Shown: positions 8,275 through 16,530, counted from the stretch's first letter. The stretch is DNA of 64,000 bases from Actinomycetota bacterium (GCA_009701885.1 WLJH01000008.1:1-64000); one strand, 5' to 3'. Numbers and translations are program-made. Notes: generated from the letters alone by a model not told the origin.

Positions 8275-9057
8275 ATGGGCCTGCTCCTGATGCTGCTGGT
8301 GGTCGTGCTCGGCATGGTGGTGCTCGGCGTGGTCGTGACCAGGGTCAACCGCCGCCAGGTCGAGGCACGCCGCGAGGCCGAGATGGCGCCGGTGCGCAAG
8401 CTGGCCTTCGAGGACGTCACGGCGCTCGGCACCGAGCTGCAGGACCTCGACCTGGAGCTCGCCGGGCACCCGCTGGACGCCGGCGCCAACGCCGACTACC
8501 AGCGGGCGCTCGACGACTACGAGTCGGCCAAGGCCGCCGCGGACGCCATGAAGTCCCCCGAGGACGTCAAGGGCGTCACGGAGATCATCGAGGACGGTCG
8601 GTACGCCATCAACTGCGTGCGTGCACGGGTGGCGGGCCGGCCGCTCCCGACCCGGCGTCCGCCGTGCTTCTTCGACCCCCGCCACGGGCCCTCGGTGTAC
8701 GACGTGCCGTGGACGCCGCCGGGCGGCGCCGAGCGCGAGGTGCCGGCCTGCGCGCTGGACGTGGAGCGGGTGCGTGCCGGCGCGGAGCCGGACATCCGCA
8801 AGGTGATGGTCGGCACCCAGCGGGTGCCCTACTGGCAGGGCGGGCGGGCCTACCGGCCCTACGCCGCCGGTTACTTCGGCGCGTTCAGCCCGATGGACTG
8901 GATGTTCGCCGGCCTGCTCTTCAGCGGCATGGGTGGCTTCGATGCCCTCGGCGGCATCGGGGAGGGCATCGGCGAGGGGATTGCCGGCGTCGGCGAGGGC
9001 TTCGGTGACCTGCTCGGCGGGATCGGCGAGGGCTTCGGCGACCTGTTCGACTTCTGA
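8275..9057 (+). CDS. Conserved-looking membrane protein with Gly-Glu-rich repeat tail
   Basis: 260 residues; I do not recognise a named family. Residues 2-22 form a membrane helix (LLLMLLVVVLGMVVLGVVV), then a basic stretch and a charged, probably helical region to about 115. A central domain carries two cysteines (PPCFFDPRHGPS and VPACALDVERV) and the conserved-looking segment VPYWQGGRAYRPYAAGYFG. A hydrophobic patch (FSPMDWMFAGLLFSGMGGF) precedes a tail of repeats of the type GGIGEGxGDL ending in DLFDF. The tail is short of bulky residues and might self-associate. A leaderless promoter sits upstream and a convergent receiver-domain gene downstream. No function assigned. Confidence 0.72.
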   Translation: MGLLLMLLVVVLGMVVLGVVVTRVNRRQVEARREAEMAPVRKLAFEDVTALGTELQDLDLELAGHPLDAGANADYQRALDDYESAKAAADAMKSPEDVKGVTEIIEDGRYAINCVRARVAGRPLPTRRPPCFFDPRHGPSVYDVPWTPPGGAEREVPACALDVERVRAGAEPDIRKVMVGTQRVPYWQGGRAYRPYAAGYFGAFSPMDWMFAGLLFSGMGGFDALGGIGEGIGEGIAGVGEGFGDLLGGIGEGFGDLFDF

Positions 9058-9059
9058 CC

Positions 9060-9076
9060 CGCCCCCGGTCGGGGCG
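9060..9076. terminator. Short hairpin between convergent genes
   Basis: CGCCCC and GGGGCG arms around a CGGTC loop in the 25-bp gap between two convergent genes. It is a small stem without a T-tract. Confidence 0.4.
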
Positions 9077-9082
9077 GCGGTC

Positions 9083-9448
9083 TCAGGTGGCGCGCTCGGC
9101 GCCGGCCAGCTGCTCGACGGCCTCGACCAGCCCGGCGGCGGTGAAGGGCTTCACGAGCACTCGGTCCACCCCGCCGGCCAGCGCCTTCGCGTGGTCGGGC
9201 AGCGCGGTCACCATGAGCAGCGGCAGCGAGGTGAGCCCCAGCTCGCCGCGCACGGCGGCGGTCAGGCCGAGGCCGTCCAGGCGCGGCATGTTCCAGTCGA
9301 GCACGACGATGTCCGGGACCTGCTCGCGGATGGACCCGAGCGCCTCGATGCCGTCCCCGGCCGTGGTGACGTCGTGACCGGCCTTGCGCAGGAACAGCGA
9401 CATCAGCAGCGACAGGTCGGGGTCGTCGTCGACGACGAGGATGCGCAT
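9083..9448 (-). CDS. Stand-alone response regulator receiver domain
   Basis: 121 residues, a complete CheY-like receiver and nothing else. Residues expected for phosphorylation are present: acidic pocket VVDDD (7-9), phospho-acceptor Asp51 (VVLDWNMP), Thr81 and Lys100 (VLVKPF). No output domain follows, so it probably acts by protein-protein contact or as a phosphate shuttle. No histidine kinase is nearby. The ATG start has AGGAGA about 7 nt upstream; longer upstream reading in frame is Pro/Arg-rich and unlike receivers. Confidence 0.88.
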   Translation of the reverse strand: MRILVVDDDPDLSLLMSLFLRKAGHDVTTAGDGIEALGSIREQVPDIVVLDWNMPRLDGLGLTAAVRGELGLTSLPLLMVTALPDHAKALAGGVDRVLVKPFTAAGLVEAVEQLAGAERAT

Positions 9449-9605
9449 GGATGGTCTCCTGGGACGGCTGTGGGGAAGTCCCGCTGGGGACAAGGGTGTC
9501 ACAGCGCTCCACGCCGCGCCGGGGAACCGGGGTCGGCCTCGCTCACGTCCCGGCAGGTGGGACGAGCTGGTGGGCCGTACGCCGCCGTGGCGGCTCTCCT
9601 GGGGC

Positions 9606-9611
9606 TAGCGT
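9606..9611 (+). promoter_or_regulatory. -10 box TAGCGT, leaderless start
   Basis: TAGCGT ends 6 nt before the GTG at 9618. Confidence 0.45.
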
Positions 9612-9617
9612 GACCGG

Positions 9618-10400
9618 GTGGTCGCCAGTGTCCTCGCCGCCGTCGTCGCGGTGCTCGCCGTGGCCGTCCCGGCCGTGCCGCCCCCGCCGGCACCTCTACC
9701 GGCACTGCCGTCCGCGAGCGACTGGGACTACCAGCTCGGCGGTGTCTCCGACCCGCCGCCGCACGTCGGGATCGTGGCCCGCGACCGCACCGAGGCGCCG
9801 ACGCCGGTCGAGGAGGGGCGCTACGACCTCTGCTACGTCAACGGCTTCCAGATCCAGCCGGATGCGAAGCGCTTCTGGCGCCAGCGGTGGGCGCTGGTGC
9901 TGAAGGACGGACGCGGGCGGCCGGTGGTCGACGAGGCGTGGGGCGAGTGGCTGCTCGACCTGCGCTCCGCGGCCAAGCGTGAGCGGTTGGCCCGGATCGT
10001 GGGCGGCTGGACCGCCGGGTGCGCCGAGGACGGCTTCGAGGCGGTGGAGTACGACAACCTCGACTCCTTCACCCGCAGCGACGGCCTGCTGCGGGCGCGG
10101 CACGCGACGGCGTACGCCGCCCTGCTGGTCGAGGCGGCCCACGAGGTCGGCCTGGCTGCGGCGCAGAAGAACCGGGCGGGCTGGGACGGCGCGCAGGTGG
10201 GCTTCGACCTGGCGGTCGCCGAGGAGTGCGGTCGCTACGACGAGTGCGACGCCTACACCGCGACGTACGGCGACCAGGTGCTGGTCGTGGAGTACCGCCG
10301 GGTGGACTTCGGGGAGACCTGCGAGGGGTTCGGTGAGCAGCTGCCGGTGCTGCTGCGCGACCGCGACCTGGTCGCCGACGGGCTGCGGGAGTGGTGCTGA
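9618..10400 (+). CDS. Secreted GH114-like glycoside hydrolase
   Basis: 260 residues with a signal-peptide-like N-terminus (VASVLAAVVAVLAVAVPAV) followed by a Pro-rich linker. The domain starts with DWDYQLGG and includes CYVNGFQI, EYDNLDSF and AAQKN, the pattern of the endo-alpha-1,4-polygalactosaminidase/GH114 TIM-barrel family, in which acidic residues in the DN-x-D region are catalytic. Relatives act on galactosamine-containing exopolysaccharide. Several cysteines (CYVN, GCAEDG, ECGRYDEC, ETCEGF, terminal WC) could form disulfides in the exported protein. The substrate is an inference from family. The GTG start is supported by the -10 box 6 nt upstream. Confidence 0.72.
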   Translation: MVASVLAAVVAVLAVAVPAVPPPPAPLPALPSASDWDYQLGGVSDPPPHVGIVARDRTEAPTPVEEGRYDLCYVNGFQIQPDAKRFWRQRWALVLKDGRGRPVVDEAWGEWLLDLRSAAKRERLARIVGGWTAGCAEDGFEAVEYDNLDSFTRSDGLLRARHATAYAALLVEAAHEVGLAAAQKNRAGWDGAQVGFDLAVAEECGRYDECDAYTATYGDQVLVVEYRRVDFGETCEGFGEQLPVLLRDRDLVADGLREWC

Positions 10401-10419
10401 GCGCGGCTCCCGGCCTGGA

Positions 10420-10959
10420 TCAGTCCCCGCCGGCCCGGCGGGCGCGGTAGGCCGCGACGGCGTTGCGGTTGCCGCAGGTGGTGGAGCAGAAGCGCTTGGA
10501 CCGGTTGCGGGAGAGGTCCAGGACGATGCCGTCGCAGTCCTCGTCGTCGCAGGTGCCGAGCCGCGACATCTCGTCGGCGCGGATGACGTCGATCATCGCC
10601 ATCGCGGTCTCGACGGTCATGCGGGTGGCGAGGGCGGCGTCGGGGGAGACGGCGTGCACGTGCCAGTCGTAGGGCTCGTGACGCACCAGTTGGGGCACCG
10701 CTCCGGCCTCGGCGAGCATCCGGTTGACCATGCCGACGGCGTCCTCGCGGGAGGCCGTGAAGAGGGTGCGGAGCTCGCCGCGCAGGGCACGGACCTCGTC
10801 GAGCTCGGCCCGGGTGCGCTGGCGGCGACCGGTGTACTGGAAGCGAGCGTAGAACTCGTCCAGGTCGGCGACGGTCTGAAGGGTGTCGGGCTCCGAGGCG
10901 GTGTTGACCAGCTCGACGGCCGCCTGGAGCGACATCGCGGTGTCATGGGCGAATACCAT
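10420..10959 (-). CDS. CGNR zinc-finger (ABATE domain) putative regulator
   Basis: 179 residues. The N-terminal ~125 residues fit the ABATE stress-associated domain; the C-terminal 45 form a CGNR zinc finger with four cysteines in CDDEDC and FCSTTCGNRNAVAAYRARR. The family is thought to bind nucleic acid and act in transcription, with limited experimental evidence. The gene is divergent from an EamA exporter and the two promoters share the same 38-bp gap, so it may control that exporter and itself. TAATCT ends 6 nt before its ATG. Confidence 0.85.
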   Translation of the reverse strand: MVFAHDTAMSLQAAVELVNTASEPDTLQTVADLDEFYARFQYTGRRQRTRAELDEVRALRGELRTLFTASREDAVGMVNRMLAEAGAVPQLVRHEPYDWHVHAVSPDAALATRMTVETAMAMIDVIRADEMSRLGTCDDEDCDGIVLDLSRNRSKRFCSTTCGNRNAVAAYRARRAGGD

Positions 10960-10960
10960 T

Positions 10961-10991
10961 TTGACAGATTACTACGTCGACCGTACTGTCA
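10961..10991. promoter_or_regulatory. Overlapping divergent promoters with inverted repeat
   Basis: On the plus strand TTGACA (10961-10966) and TACTGT (10984-10989) are 17 bp apart, a near-consensus promoter for the EamA gene, whose ATG follows 8 nt later. On the minus strand TAATCT (10971-10966) lies 6 nt before the CGNR gene ATG. TGACAG (10962-10967) and CTGTCA (10986-10991) form an inverted repeat spanning both promoters, suitable for an operator that controls both directions. Confidence 0.6.
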
Positions 10992-10997
10992 TGTGTC

Positions 10998-11990
10998 ATG
11001 ACGACGTTGACCCATGACGCCTCGCGGGGCGCCTCCGTGTCGCGGGTGCCGGCGGGCCTCGCCTTCGCCCTCGTCTCCTCGCTGTCCTTCGGCCTGTCCG
11101 GTGCCGTGGCGCGTGGACTGCTGGACACGGGGTGGTCGCCGGGGGCGACGACGCTGATCCGCGTCTCGGTCGCCGCGCTGGTCGTCCTTCCGCTCGGGCT
11201 GGTCGCGCTGCGCGGGCGGTGGGAGCTGCTGCGGCGCAACGCCTCCCTCGTCCTCACCTACGGCGTGCTGGCGGTCGCCGGCGCGCAGTTCTGCTACTTC
11301 TCCGCGGTCCAGCACATGCAGGTCGGCCCGGCGCTGCTCATCGAGTACACCGCGCCCGCCGCGGTCGTCGTGTGGCTGTGGCTGCGCCACGGCCAGCGGC
11401 CTGGCCCGGTCACGCTGGCCGGCGCCGGACTGGCCGTGCTCGGCCTGGTGCTGGTGCTCGACGTGGTCTCCGGGGCCGACCTCAGCGTGCCGGGCGTGCT
11501 CTGGGCGCTGGGTGCGATGGTCGGCGCGACGGCGTACTTCCTCATCTCCGCCGACGAGGACAACGGCCTGCCGCCGCTCTCGCTGGCCGCCGGCGGCCTC
11601 GTGGTCGGCGCGGTCGCCCTCGGCCTGCTCGGGCTGGTGGGGCTGCTGCCGATGGAGGCCGGCACCGCCGACGTGTCGTACGCCGGAGCAGCCGGCGGCA
11701 CGGTCGCCTGGTGGGTCCCCGTGCTGGTGCTCGGGCTCGTCACCGCGGCGCTCGCCTACACCTCCGGCATCGCCGCCGGGCGCCGGCTGGGCTCGCGCCT
11801 GGCCTCGTTCGTCGCACTCACCGAGGTGCTGGCCGCGGTCGTCGCCGCCTGGCTGCTGCTGGGCGAGCTGCCGCGCGGCATCCAGCTGGTCGGTGGCCTG
11901 GTGGTGCTGGCCGGTGTCGTCACGGTCAAGCTGGGCGAGGGCCGCGGGGCCCACATCGCCGAGCGGCCCGAGCCGGTCATCCAGAACTGA
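10998..11990 (+). CDS. EamA/DMT family transporter (first)
   Basis: 330 residues, about ten membrane helices in two EamA repeats typical of the drug/metabolite transporter superfamily. The first repeat covers residues ~18-150 (FGLSGAVARGLL, FCYFSAVQHMQVGPALLIEYTAP), the second ~160-310 (YFLISADEDNGLPPLSL, ASFVALTEVLAAVVAAWLLLGE). Members commonly export amino acids or related metabolites; substrate is unknown here. It is driven by a near-consensus promoter and divergent from a CGNR regulator, pointing to inducible export. Its last 14 bases overlap the convergent DUF998 gene. Confidence 0.85.
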   Translation: MTTLTHDASRGASVSRVPAGLAFALVSSLSFGLSGAVARGLLDTGWSPGATTLIRVSVAALVVLPLGLVALRGRWELLRRNASLVLTYGVLAVAGAQFCYFSAVQHMQVGPALLIEYTAPAAVVVWLWLRHGQRPGPVTLAGAGLAVLGLVLVLDVVSGADLSVPGVLWALGAMVGATAYFLISADEDNGLPPLSLAAGGLVVGAVALGLLGLVGLLPMEAGTADVSYAGAAGGTVAWWVPVLVLGLVTAALAYTSGIAAGRRLGSRLASFVALTEVLAAVVAAWLLLGELPRGIQLVGGLVVLAGVVTVKLGEGRGAHIAERPEPVIQN

Positions 11991-12582
11991 CCCGCGTCTC
12001 CCGCCACGCCCACCAGGCCAGCGCGACCAGCACCGGCCAGAGGGCCAGCCGCTCGAGCGCGCCGGTCACCGGGGTGTCGCCGAGGGCGATGAAGGCGACT
12101 GCCGCTGCGGCGGTCACGACTCCGGTGTTGGTGAGCGTCCGAGCCGTTCTCGGCTGCTCCCGGCGCGCGCGTGCCCCGAGGAGCAGCAACGCCAAGGGCT
12201 GGGCGACGAACAGGGGAGCGGCCGCCAGCAGGTGCAGGGTCGCTCCCTGGTCCTGCGGCGCCAGGCCCGTGGCCACCGAGCTGAGCCCGGAGACGACGAG
12301 CAGCACGGTGACCAGCGGTCCGAGCCTTCGGTGCAGCAGCGTCGCTCCTGCGGCCAGGAGCACGCCGAACACCACGAACGAGCCGTTCATCAGCTCGTGC
12401 CGCGGCGAGCAGTACGCCGCCGAGCAGCCGACCTCACCGAGCCGGCTCACCGTGTCCCGCGCGAAGCCGTAGCCGCCGGTCGTCGCCGCCGCGACCACGA
12501 CCTCCGTCGCGACGTACGTCGGGCGCACCAGCAGGGCCAGGGCGCCCCAGCGCTCGAGGTGGGGGCGGGTGGCTCGGGGCAC
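11977..12582 (-). CDS. DUF998 family membrane protein
   Basis: 201 residues with about six hydrophobic helices. The pattern VRPTYVATEVVVAA, YGFARDTVSRLGEVGC, ELMNGSFVVFGVLLAAGA and GLAPQD matches DUF998, multi-helix membrane proteins of unknown role. The GTG start at 12582 is preferred because TACGGT lies 6 nt upstream (leaderless) and the family domain begins soon after; a much longer frame upstream is antisense to other genes. It overlaps the 3' end of the EamA gene tail-to-tail. Confidence 0.75.
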   Translation of the reverse strand: MPRATRPHLERWGALALLVRPTYVATEVVVAAATTGGYGFARDTVSRLGEVGCSAAYCSPRHELMNGSFVVFGVLLAAGATLLHRRLGPLVTVLLVVSGLSSVATGLAPQDQGATLHLLAAAPLFVAQPLALLLLGARARREQPRTARTLTNTGVVTAAAAVAFIALGDTPVTGALERLALWPVLVALAWWAWRETRVSSG

Positions 12583-12588
12583 GCGGTC

Positions 12589-12594
12589 ACCGTA
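12589..12594 (-). promoter_or_regulatory. -10 box TACGGT, leaderless start of DUF998 gene
   Basis: TACGGT on the minus strand ends 6 nt before the GTG at 12582. Confidence 0.45.
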
Positions 12595-12669
12595 GGCGGT
12601 GGGGAGGGGAGCCGTGCCGGTTGGCGCCCCGCTCGCGGCGCTATGACGCAGATTCCTCCGTGGTGTGAT

Positions 12670-12716
12670 GATCGTGGAGGCCTTGGTCCACCCGATGGAC
12701 CAAGGCCTCCACGATC
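12670..12716. repeat. Perfect inverted repeat, 21-bp arms, 5-nt loop
   Basis: The arm starting GATCGTGGAGGCCTTGG (12670-12690) is followed by CCCGA and then its exact reverse complement (12696-12716). It lies in the 222-bp gap between two divergently transcribed transporter-like genes, not behind a gene, so a simple terminator role is unlikely. The rest of the gap shows nothing else I can identify. It may be a dispersed genomic hairpin or part of an unannotated RNA. Confidence 0.85.
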
Positions 12717-12804
12717 TCGAAGCTGCGCGTCGATCTGGGCGGAGTGACGCGACCGAGAGCGCCGGGCCCCGCGCAGTCCGAGCAGCGAGACGGCGCGGAA
12801 CGCG

Positions 12805-13818
12805 GTGGCTGCCGCCCGGGCGGACCTCCACGCTGTGCGGGTGGGACCCCTGCTGATCCTCGTCTCCGCTACGTGCTTCGGCGCGATGGCGGTCTTCGGG
12901 AAGCTCGCGTACGCCGCCGGCGTGCCGGCCCCGACGCTGGTGCTGCTCCGGTTCGCGCTGGCCTCGCTCGTCCTCGCGGCCGCCGTGCTCGCCCTGCGGG
13001 CGCGGAGCGGCCGACCGGCGCTCCCGGTGGTGGGACCCGGCCTGCGACGACTGGTGCTCACCGCGATCGCTCTCGGGGGGATCGGGTACGCCGCCCAGGC
13101 CTCGCTCTACTTCGCCGCCCTCGAGCGGATCGACGCCGCGCTGGTGGCGCTGGTGCTCTACACCTTCCCGGTGATGGTGACCGTCGCGTCGGTGCTGCTC
13201 GGGCGTGACCGCCTCACGCCGGCCCGGGTCGCGGCCCTGCTGGCGGCGACCGGAGGGACGGCCCTGGTGCTGGTCGGTGCGGGCGCGGTGTCCTTCGACG
13301 CCGCCGGGGTGGCCCTCGCCTTCGGGGCGGCCCTGACCTACACCGTCTACATCCTGGTCGGGGAGACGACGGTCCAGCGGGTGCCCGCGCTGACTCTGAC
13401 CGCCCTGGTGATGGTCGGCGCCACCGTCACTCTCGCCGGTCGCGCCGCGCTGACCGGCGGGATCGACCTGGACCTCGGAGCCGAGGGCTGGGGCTGGATC
13501 GCCTGCATCGCCCTGGTCTCGACCGTCGTGGCGTCCACGACGTTCTTCGCCGGCCTGCGTCGCACCGGGCCCTCGGCCGCCTCGATCCTCTCCACGTTCG
13601 AGCCCGTCGCCACGGTGACCCTGGCGGCGCTGGTGCTGGGGGAGCGGCTCACGGGTCTGCAGGCGGTCGGCGCCGCCCTGGTGCTGTCCTCGGTCCTTCT
13701 GGTGCAGCTGCGACGCCGGCCCGTGGTCGACGCGCCGGTCCCGCTGGTGGACGCGCCCGCGCCGGCCGCCGTCGAGAAGCACGCCGCGGGGCCGCGCCCC
13801 GCGGACGGACAGGCCTAG
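12805..13818 (+). CDS. EamA/DMT family transporter (second)
   Basis: 337 residues with two EamA repeats and about ten helices (LLILVSATCFGAMAVFGKLAY; YFAALERIDAALVALVLYTFPVMV; then YILVGETTVQRVP and SAASILSTFEPVATVTLAALVLGERLTGLQ). The C-terminal 40 residues are soluble and rich in Pro/Ala/Asp (PVVDAPVPLVDAPAPA). Sequence and helix composition differ from the EamA protein at 10998, so this is a second paralogue. Likely an exporter of small metabolites. Start codons at 12805, 12835 and 12841 are all GTG. The TAG stop is interlocked with the stop of the convergent permease gene in one CTAG. Confidence 0.8.
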   Translation: MAAARADLHAVRVGPLLILVSATCFGAMAVFGKLAYAAGVPAPTLVLLRFALASLVLAAAVLALRARSGRPALPVVGPGLRRLVLTAIALGGIGYAAQASLYFAALERIDAALVALVLYTFPVMVTVASVLLGRDRLTPARVAALLAATGGTALVLVGAGAVSFDAAGVALAFGAALTYTVYILVGETTVQRVPALTLTALVMVGATVTLAGRAALTGGIDLDLGAEGWGWIACIALVSTVVASTTFFAGLRRTGPSAASILSTFEPVATVTLAALVLGERLTGLQAVGAALVLSSVLLVQLRRRPVVDAPVPLVDAPAPAAVEKHAAGPRPADGQA

Positions 13819-15065
13819 CTGGCGTCCTGTCGCCGCACGTAGACCTCGCGCAGCAGCATCAGGATGCCGGCTGCCGTGGGGATGGCGAGGAGCGCGCCGA
13901 CGACGCCGAGCACGGCCGCGCCGACCAGGGCGCTGATGACGATGACCGCGCCAGGCAGGTCGACCGAGCGCGACATGACGCGCGGGTAGATGAGGTAGTT
14001 CTCCACCTGCTGGTAGATGACATAGAAGACGATGCAGATGATCCCGGTCCGCACGTCGGTGGCGAAGCCGATAGCGACCACGACGACCGCGCCGAGGGTG
14101 GCCCCGATCATCGGGATCACGCCCAGCAGCGCCACCACGGTGGCCAGCGCGACGGCGTACTCCCCGAGGCCGACGGCGAAGAGGAAGACCAGCGAGGACA
14201 GCCCGGCGACCAGCGCCACCAGGAAGGCGCCGGAGACGTAGCCACCGATGCCGGCCAGCACCCGGTCGCCGAGCCGGCTGACCCGGTCGCGGCGCGAGGC
14301 CGGGGCCAGGCGGTAGACGGCGGCCTTGGTGGTCTCCATCGAGGCGAGGAAGTAGAGCGTCAGCACCAAGATGATGAAGGCGTTGAACACCGCCCCGAGC
14401 AGTGCCAGGCCCAGCCCCAGCACCCCACCGAACAGGCCGCTGATGAAGTCGCCGCTGGCGACGTACTCCTTGGCCCGCTCGAGGACCTGGTACTCCGCCT
14501 CGAGGTCGCGGATCCGCTCGTTGGACTGCAGCTGGTCGAACCAGCCCGGCGCCCGGTCGGTCAGCGCGCTGACCTGGTCGGCGATGACCGGCACGATCGC
14601 GAAGACGAACAGCGTGACGCCCGACAGGAACGCGACCGTGACGGTGAGGACCGCGAAGCCGCGGCGCAGGCCGTGCCGCTCCAGGAAGAGGACGGCCGGG
14701 TGCAGCCCCGCCGCGAGGAACAGCGAGACCACGATGAGCAGCAGCGTGCTGCCGATGGCCAGGAGGGTCGTGCCGAGCCACCAGGCGGTGAGGGCCCCGA
14801 GCCCGCCGAAGAAGCCGAGGTAGAACGGCGCCCGGCGGTCCAGCGGGGGACCGGGGTGCCCGAGGTGGTCGGGACCGCCGACCAGGCCGACGTGGGCGTC
14901 CTCGTCACCGTCCCCGTCGACGGCCTCGCGCTCGTGCTCCTCGACCATCGCGTTGGTCTCGTCGTCGGCCAGCCGGGAGTGGTCGTGCTCCCGCGCCGGC
15001 TCCGGGTGGCGCGAGGGGGCCGGGTCGGGCCGCTCGTCCTCCGGCCCGCCCGACCCGCTGCTCAC
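13815..15065 (-). CDS. AI-2E family transporter (PerM/DUF20-like permease)
   Basis: 416 residues. An acidic, disordered N-terminus of ~75 residues (rich in Glu, Asp, Pro, His) precedes about eight helices typical of the AI-2E/PerM family, including VLTVTVAFLSGVTLFVFAIVPV, the soluble region with FDQLQSNERIRDLEAEYQVLERAKEYV, and the signature GVIPMIGATLGAV followed by IYQQVENYLIYPRVMSR. Family members transport diverse substrates or ions and are not reliably autoinducer carriers. The GTG overlaps the stop of the coiled-coil gene upstream (GTGA), so both form an operon. Confidence 0.85.
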   Translation of the reverse strand: MSSGSGGPEDERPDPAPSRHPEPAREHDHSRLADDETNAMVEEHEREAVDGDGDEDAHVGLVGGPDHLGHPGPPLDRRAPFYLGFFGGLGALTAWWLGTTLLAIGSTLLLIVVSLFLAAGLHPAVLFLERHGLRRGFAVLTVTVAFLSGVTLFVFAIVPVIADQVSALTDRAPGWFDQLQSNERIRDLEAEYQVLERAKEYVASGDFISGLFGGVLGLGLALLGAVFNAFIILVLTLYFLASMETTKAAVYRLAPASRRDRVSRLGDRVLAGIGGYVSGAFLVALVAGLSSLVFLFAVGLGEYAVALATVVALLGVIPMIGATLGAVVVVAIGFATDVRTGIICIVFYVIYQQVENYLIYPRVMSRSVDLPGAVIVISALVGAAVLGVVGALLAIPTAAGILMLLREVYVRRQDAS

Positions 15066-16357
15066 TTCGAGCCCGCCTCGGAGTCCGGGGCGCTCCCGGC
15101 CTCGGCGGCGGGCGCGTCGTCGTCGCGGCCGAAGCCGGAGACGATGTCGGCCAGCGAGGCCAGCTGGGCGGTGATGCCGTCGCGGCGCTTCTGCAGCCGC
15201 TCGACCTCGGCGCGCACCGCGGCGAGCTCGCGCTCGGCCTCGGCGGTGCCGGAGGAGGAGATCGACTCGGCCTGCTTCTGCGCGGAGGCGACGATCTGCT
15301 CGGCCTCGCGGCGGGCCCGCTGCAGCAGGGCGTCGGCCTCGGCCTGGGACTGCTCGCGGTACTGCGTGGCCTGGGTCGTGGCCTGGCGGCCGCGCTCCTC
15401 GGCGGCGGTCGCGCGCTGCTCGGCCTCCTGGACCAGGCGCTGGGTCTCGGCCATGGCGCTCTCGTGGTGGTCGGCGGCCTCGCGGGCCAGCCGCTCCTTC
15501 TCCACCGCCAGGGTGCGCCGCGCCTCGGTCACCTCGCGGTCGGCGGCCGCACGGGCCTTCTCGACCTCGCGCTGCGCGGCGGTGCGCATCTCGGTGGACT
15601 CCTGCTGGGCAGCCAGCCGCAGCTGCTCGGCCTCGCGCTGTGCGGAGGCCCGCAGGTCGTCGGCCTCGCTGCGGGCCAGCGAGCGCTCCTGCTCGGCGTC
15701 GGTCAGCAGGCGGGTGCGGTGCTCCTCCAGCTCGGCCAGCTGGACCAGGCGCATGTCCTCGGCCTCGCGGGCGGCGTCGGCGCGGATCGCCTTCGCGTCC
15801 CGCTCGGCCTGGGTGAGGATCTCGGCGGCGTCGCGCTGGGCGGTGGCGCGCACGTCGGCGGCCTCCTCCTCGGCCAGGCGCAGCATCGCGCTGGCGCGTC
15901 CGCCCAGCCCGGCGTACGACGGTCGCTCCATCTCCGCGAGCTCGGTGCGGACGCGCTCCAGCTCGCTCTCGAGCTCGGCGACGCGGCGCTCGGTGGCGAC
16001 GAGGCGGGAGGCGTCGTCGGACTTCTCCGCGAGCAGCTGGCGCAGCCGGGTGTCGACCGCGGCGACGTCGTACCCACCGCGGCGCACGACCGGGAAGGCG
16101 CTGCCGCTCGGCGGGGGCACGGGCGCGCCGCCGCGGGCCGGGGCGGGTGCCGGCGGCACGACGGGACGCTGGGCCGTGGGCTGACCGGTCGCGGACCCGC
16201 CCGCGGCACGGCTGGGACCGGCGGCGGATCCGGGGCCCGCCTGCGCGTCGGGGGTGCTCGGCTTGCTCGCTGAGGCGCCCTGGACGGGGATCACCTGGGT
16301 CTTGTCGTCGGGGGAGCCGGGCTCCTCGTCGAAGATGGACAGGCCCTGGTCGCTCAT
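15062..16357 (-). CDS. DivIVA/Scy-like coiled-coil protein
   Basis: 431 residues. Residues 1-85 are disordered and Pro/Ala/Gly-rich. A short DivIVA-like segment (FPVVRRGGYDVAAVDTRLRQLL) follows, then an almost uninterrupted coiled coil from about 115 to 405 built from Ala/Glu/Arg/Gln heptads with many AExEA and AQREAE repeats. This architecture resembles the actinobacterial polarity proteins DivIVA, Scy and FilP that organise tip growth or cell poles; direct homology is uncertain because such coils converge. Leaderless start: TAGGTT 7 nt before ATG. Operon with the AI-2E permease. Confidence 0.75.
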   Translation of the reverse strand: MSDQGLSIFDEEPGSPDDKTQVIPVQGASASKPSTPDAQAGPGSAAGPSRAAGGSATGQPTAQRPVVPPAPAPARGGAPVPPPSGSAFPVVRRGGYDVAAVDTRLRQLLAEKSDDASRLVATERRVAELESELERVRTELAEMERPSYAGLGGRASAMLRLAEEEAADVRATAQRDAAEILTQAERDAKAIRADAAREAEDMRLVQLAELEEHRTRLLTDAEQERSLARSEADDLRASAQREAEQLRLAAQQESTEMRTAAQREVEKARAAADREVTEARRTLAVEKERLAREAADHHESAMAETQRLVQEAEQRATAAEERGRQATTQATQYREQSQAEADALLQRARREAEQIVASAQKQAESISSSGTAEAERELAAVRAEVERLQKRRDGITAQLASLADIVSGFGRDDDAPAAEAGSAPDSEAGSK

Positions 16358-16364
16358 GGAGGAC

Positions 16365-16370
16365 AACCTA
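16365..16370 (-). promoter_or_regulatory. -10 box TAGGTT, leaderless start of coiled-coil gene
   Basis: TAGGTT on the minus strand ends 7 nt before the ATG at 16357. Confidence 0.5.
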
Positions 16371-16495
16371 CTTCCAGTCGTGGGAGTGCGGTGGCGGGCC
16401 CCATCATGGCGCGGGGCCCCGGTGGGACACACCCGGAGGACGCCTGCGGGGCCTGAGAAGTTGCCGTGCTTCCGGGCCCGGACCGGCTGGGGACG

Positions 16496-16530
16496 CCACG
16501 AGGGCCGCCCCTGCGGGACGGCCCTCGTGG
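16496..16530 (-). terminator. Rho-independent-like hairpin after ccr
   Basis: CCACGAGGGCCG and CGGCCCTCGTGG, 12-bp perfect arms with an 11-nt loop, lie 23 bp past the ccr stop codon. No T-tract. Confidence 0.7.

Noticed and set aside
12582..14781. Long minus-strand extension of the DUF998 gene
   Set aside because: Covers the second EamA gene antisense and has repetitive Gly/Arg/Gln composition; leaderless promoter supports the short start.
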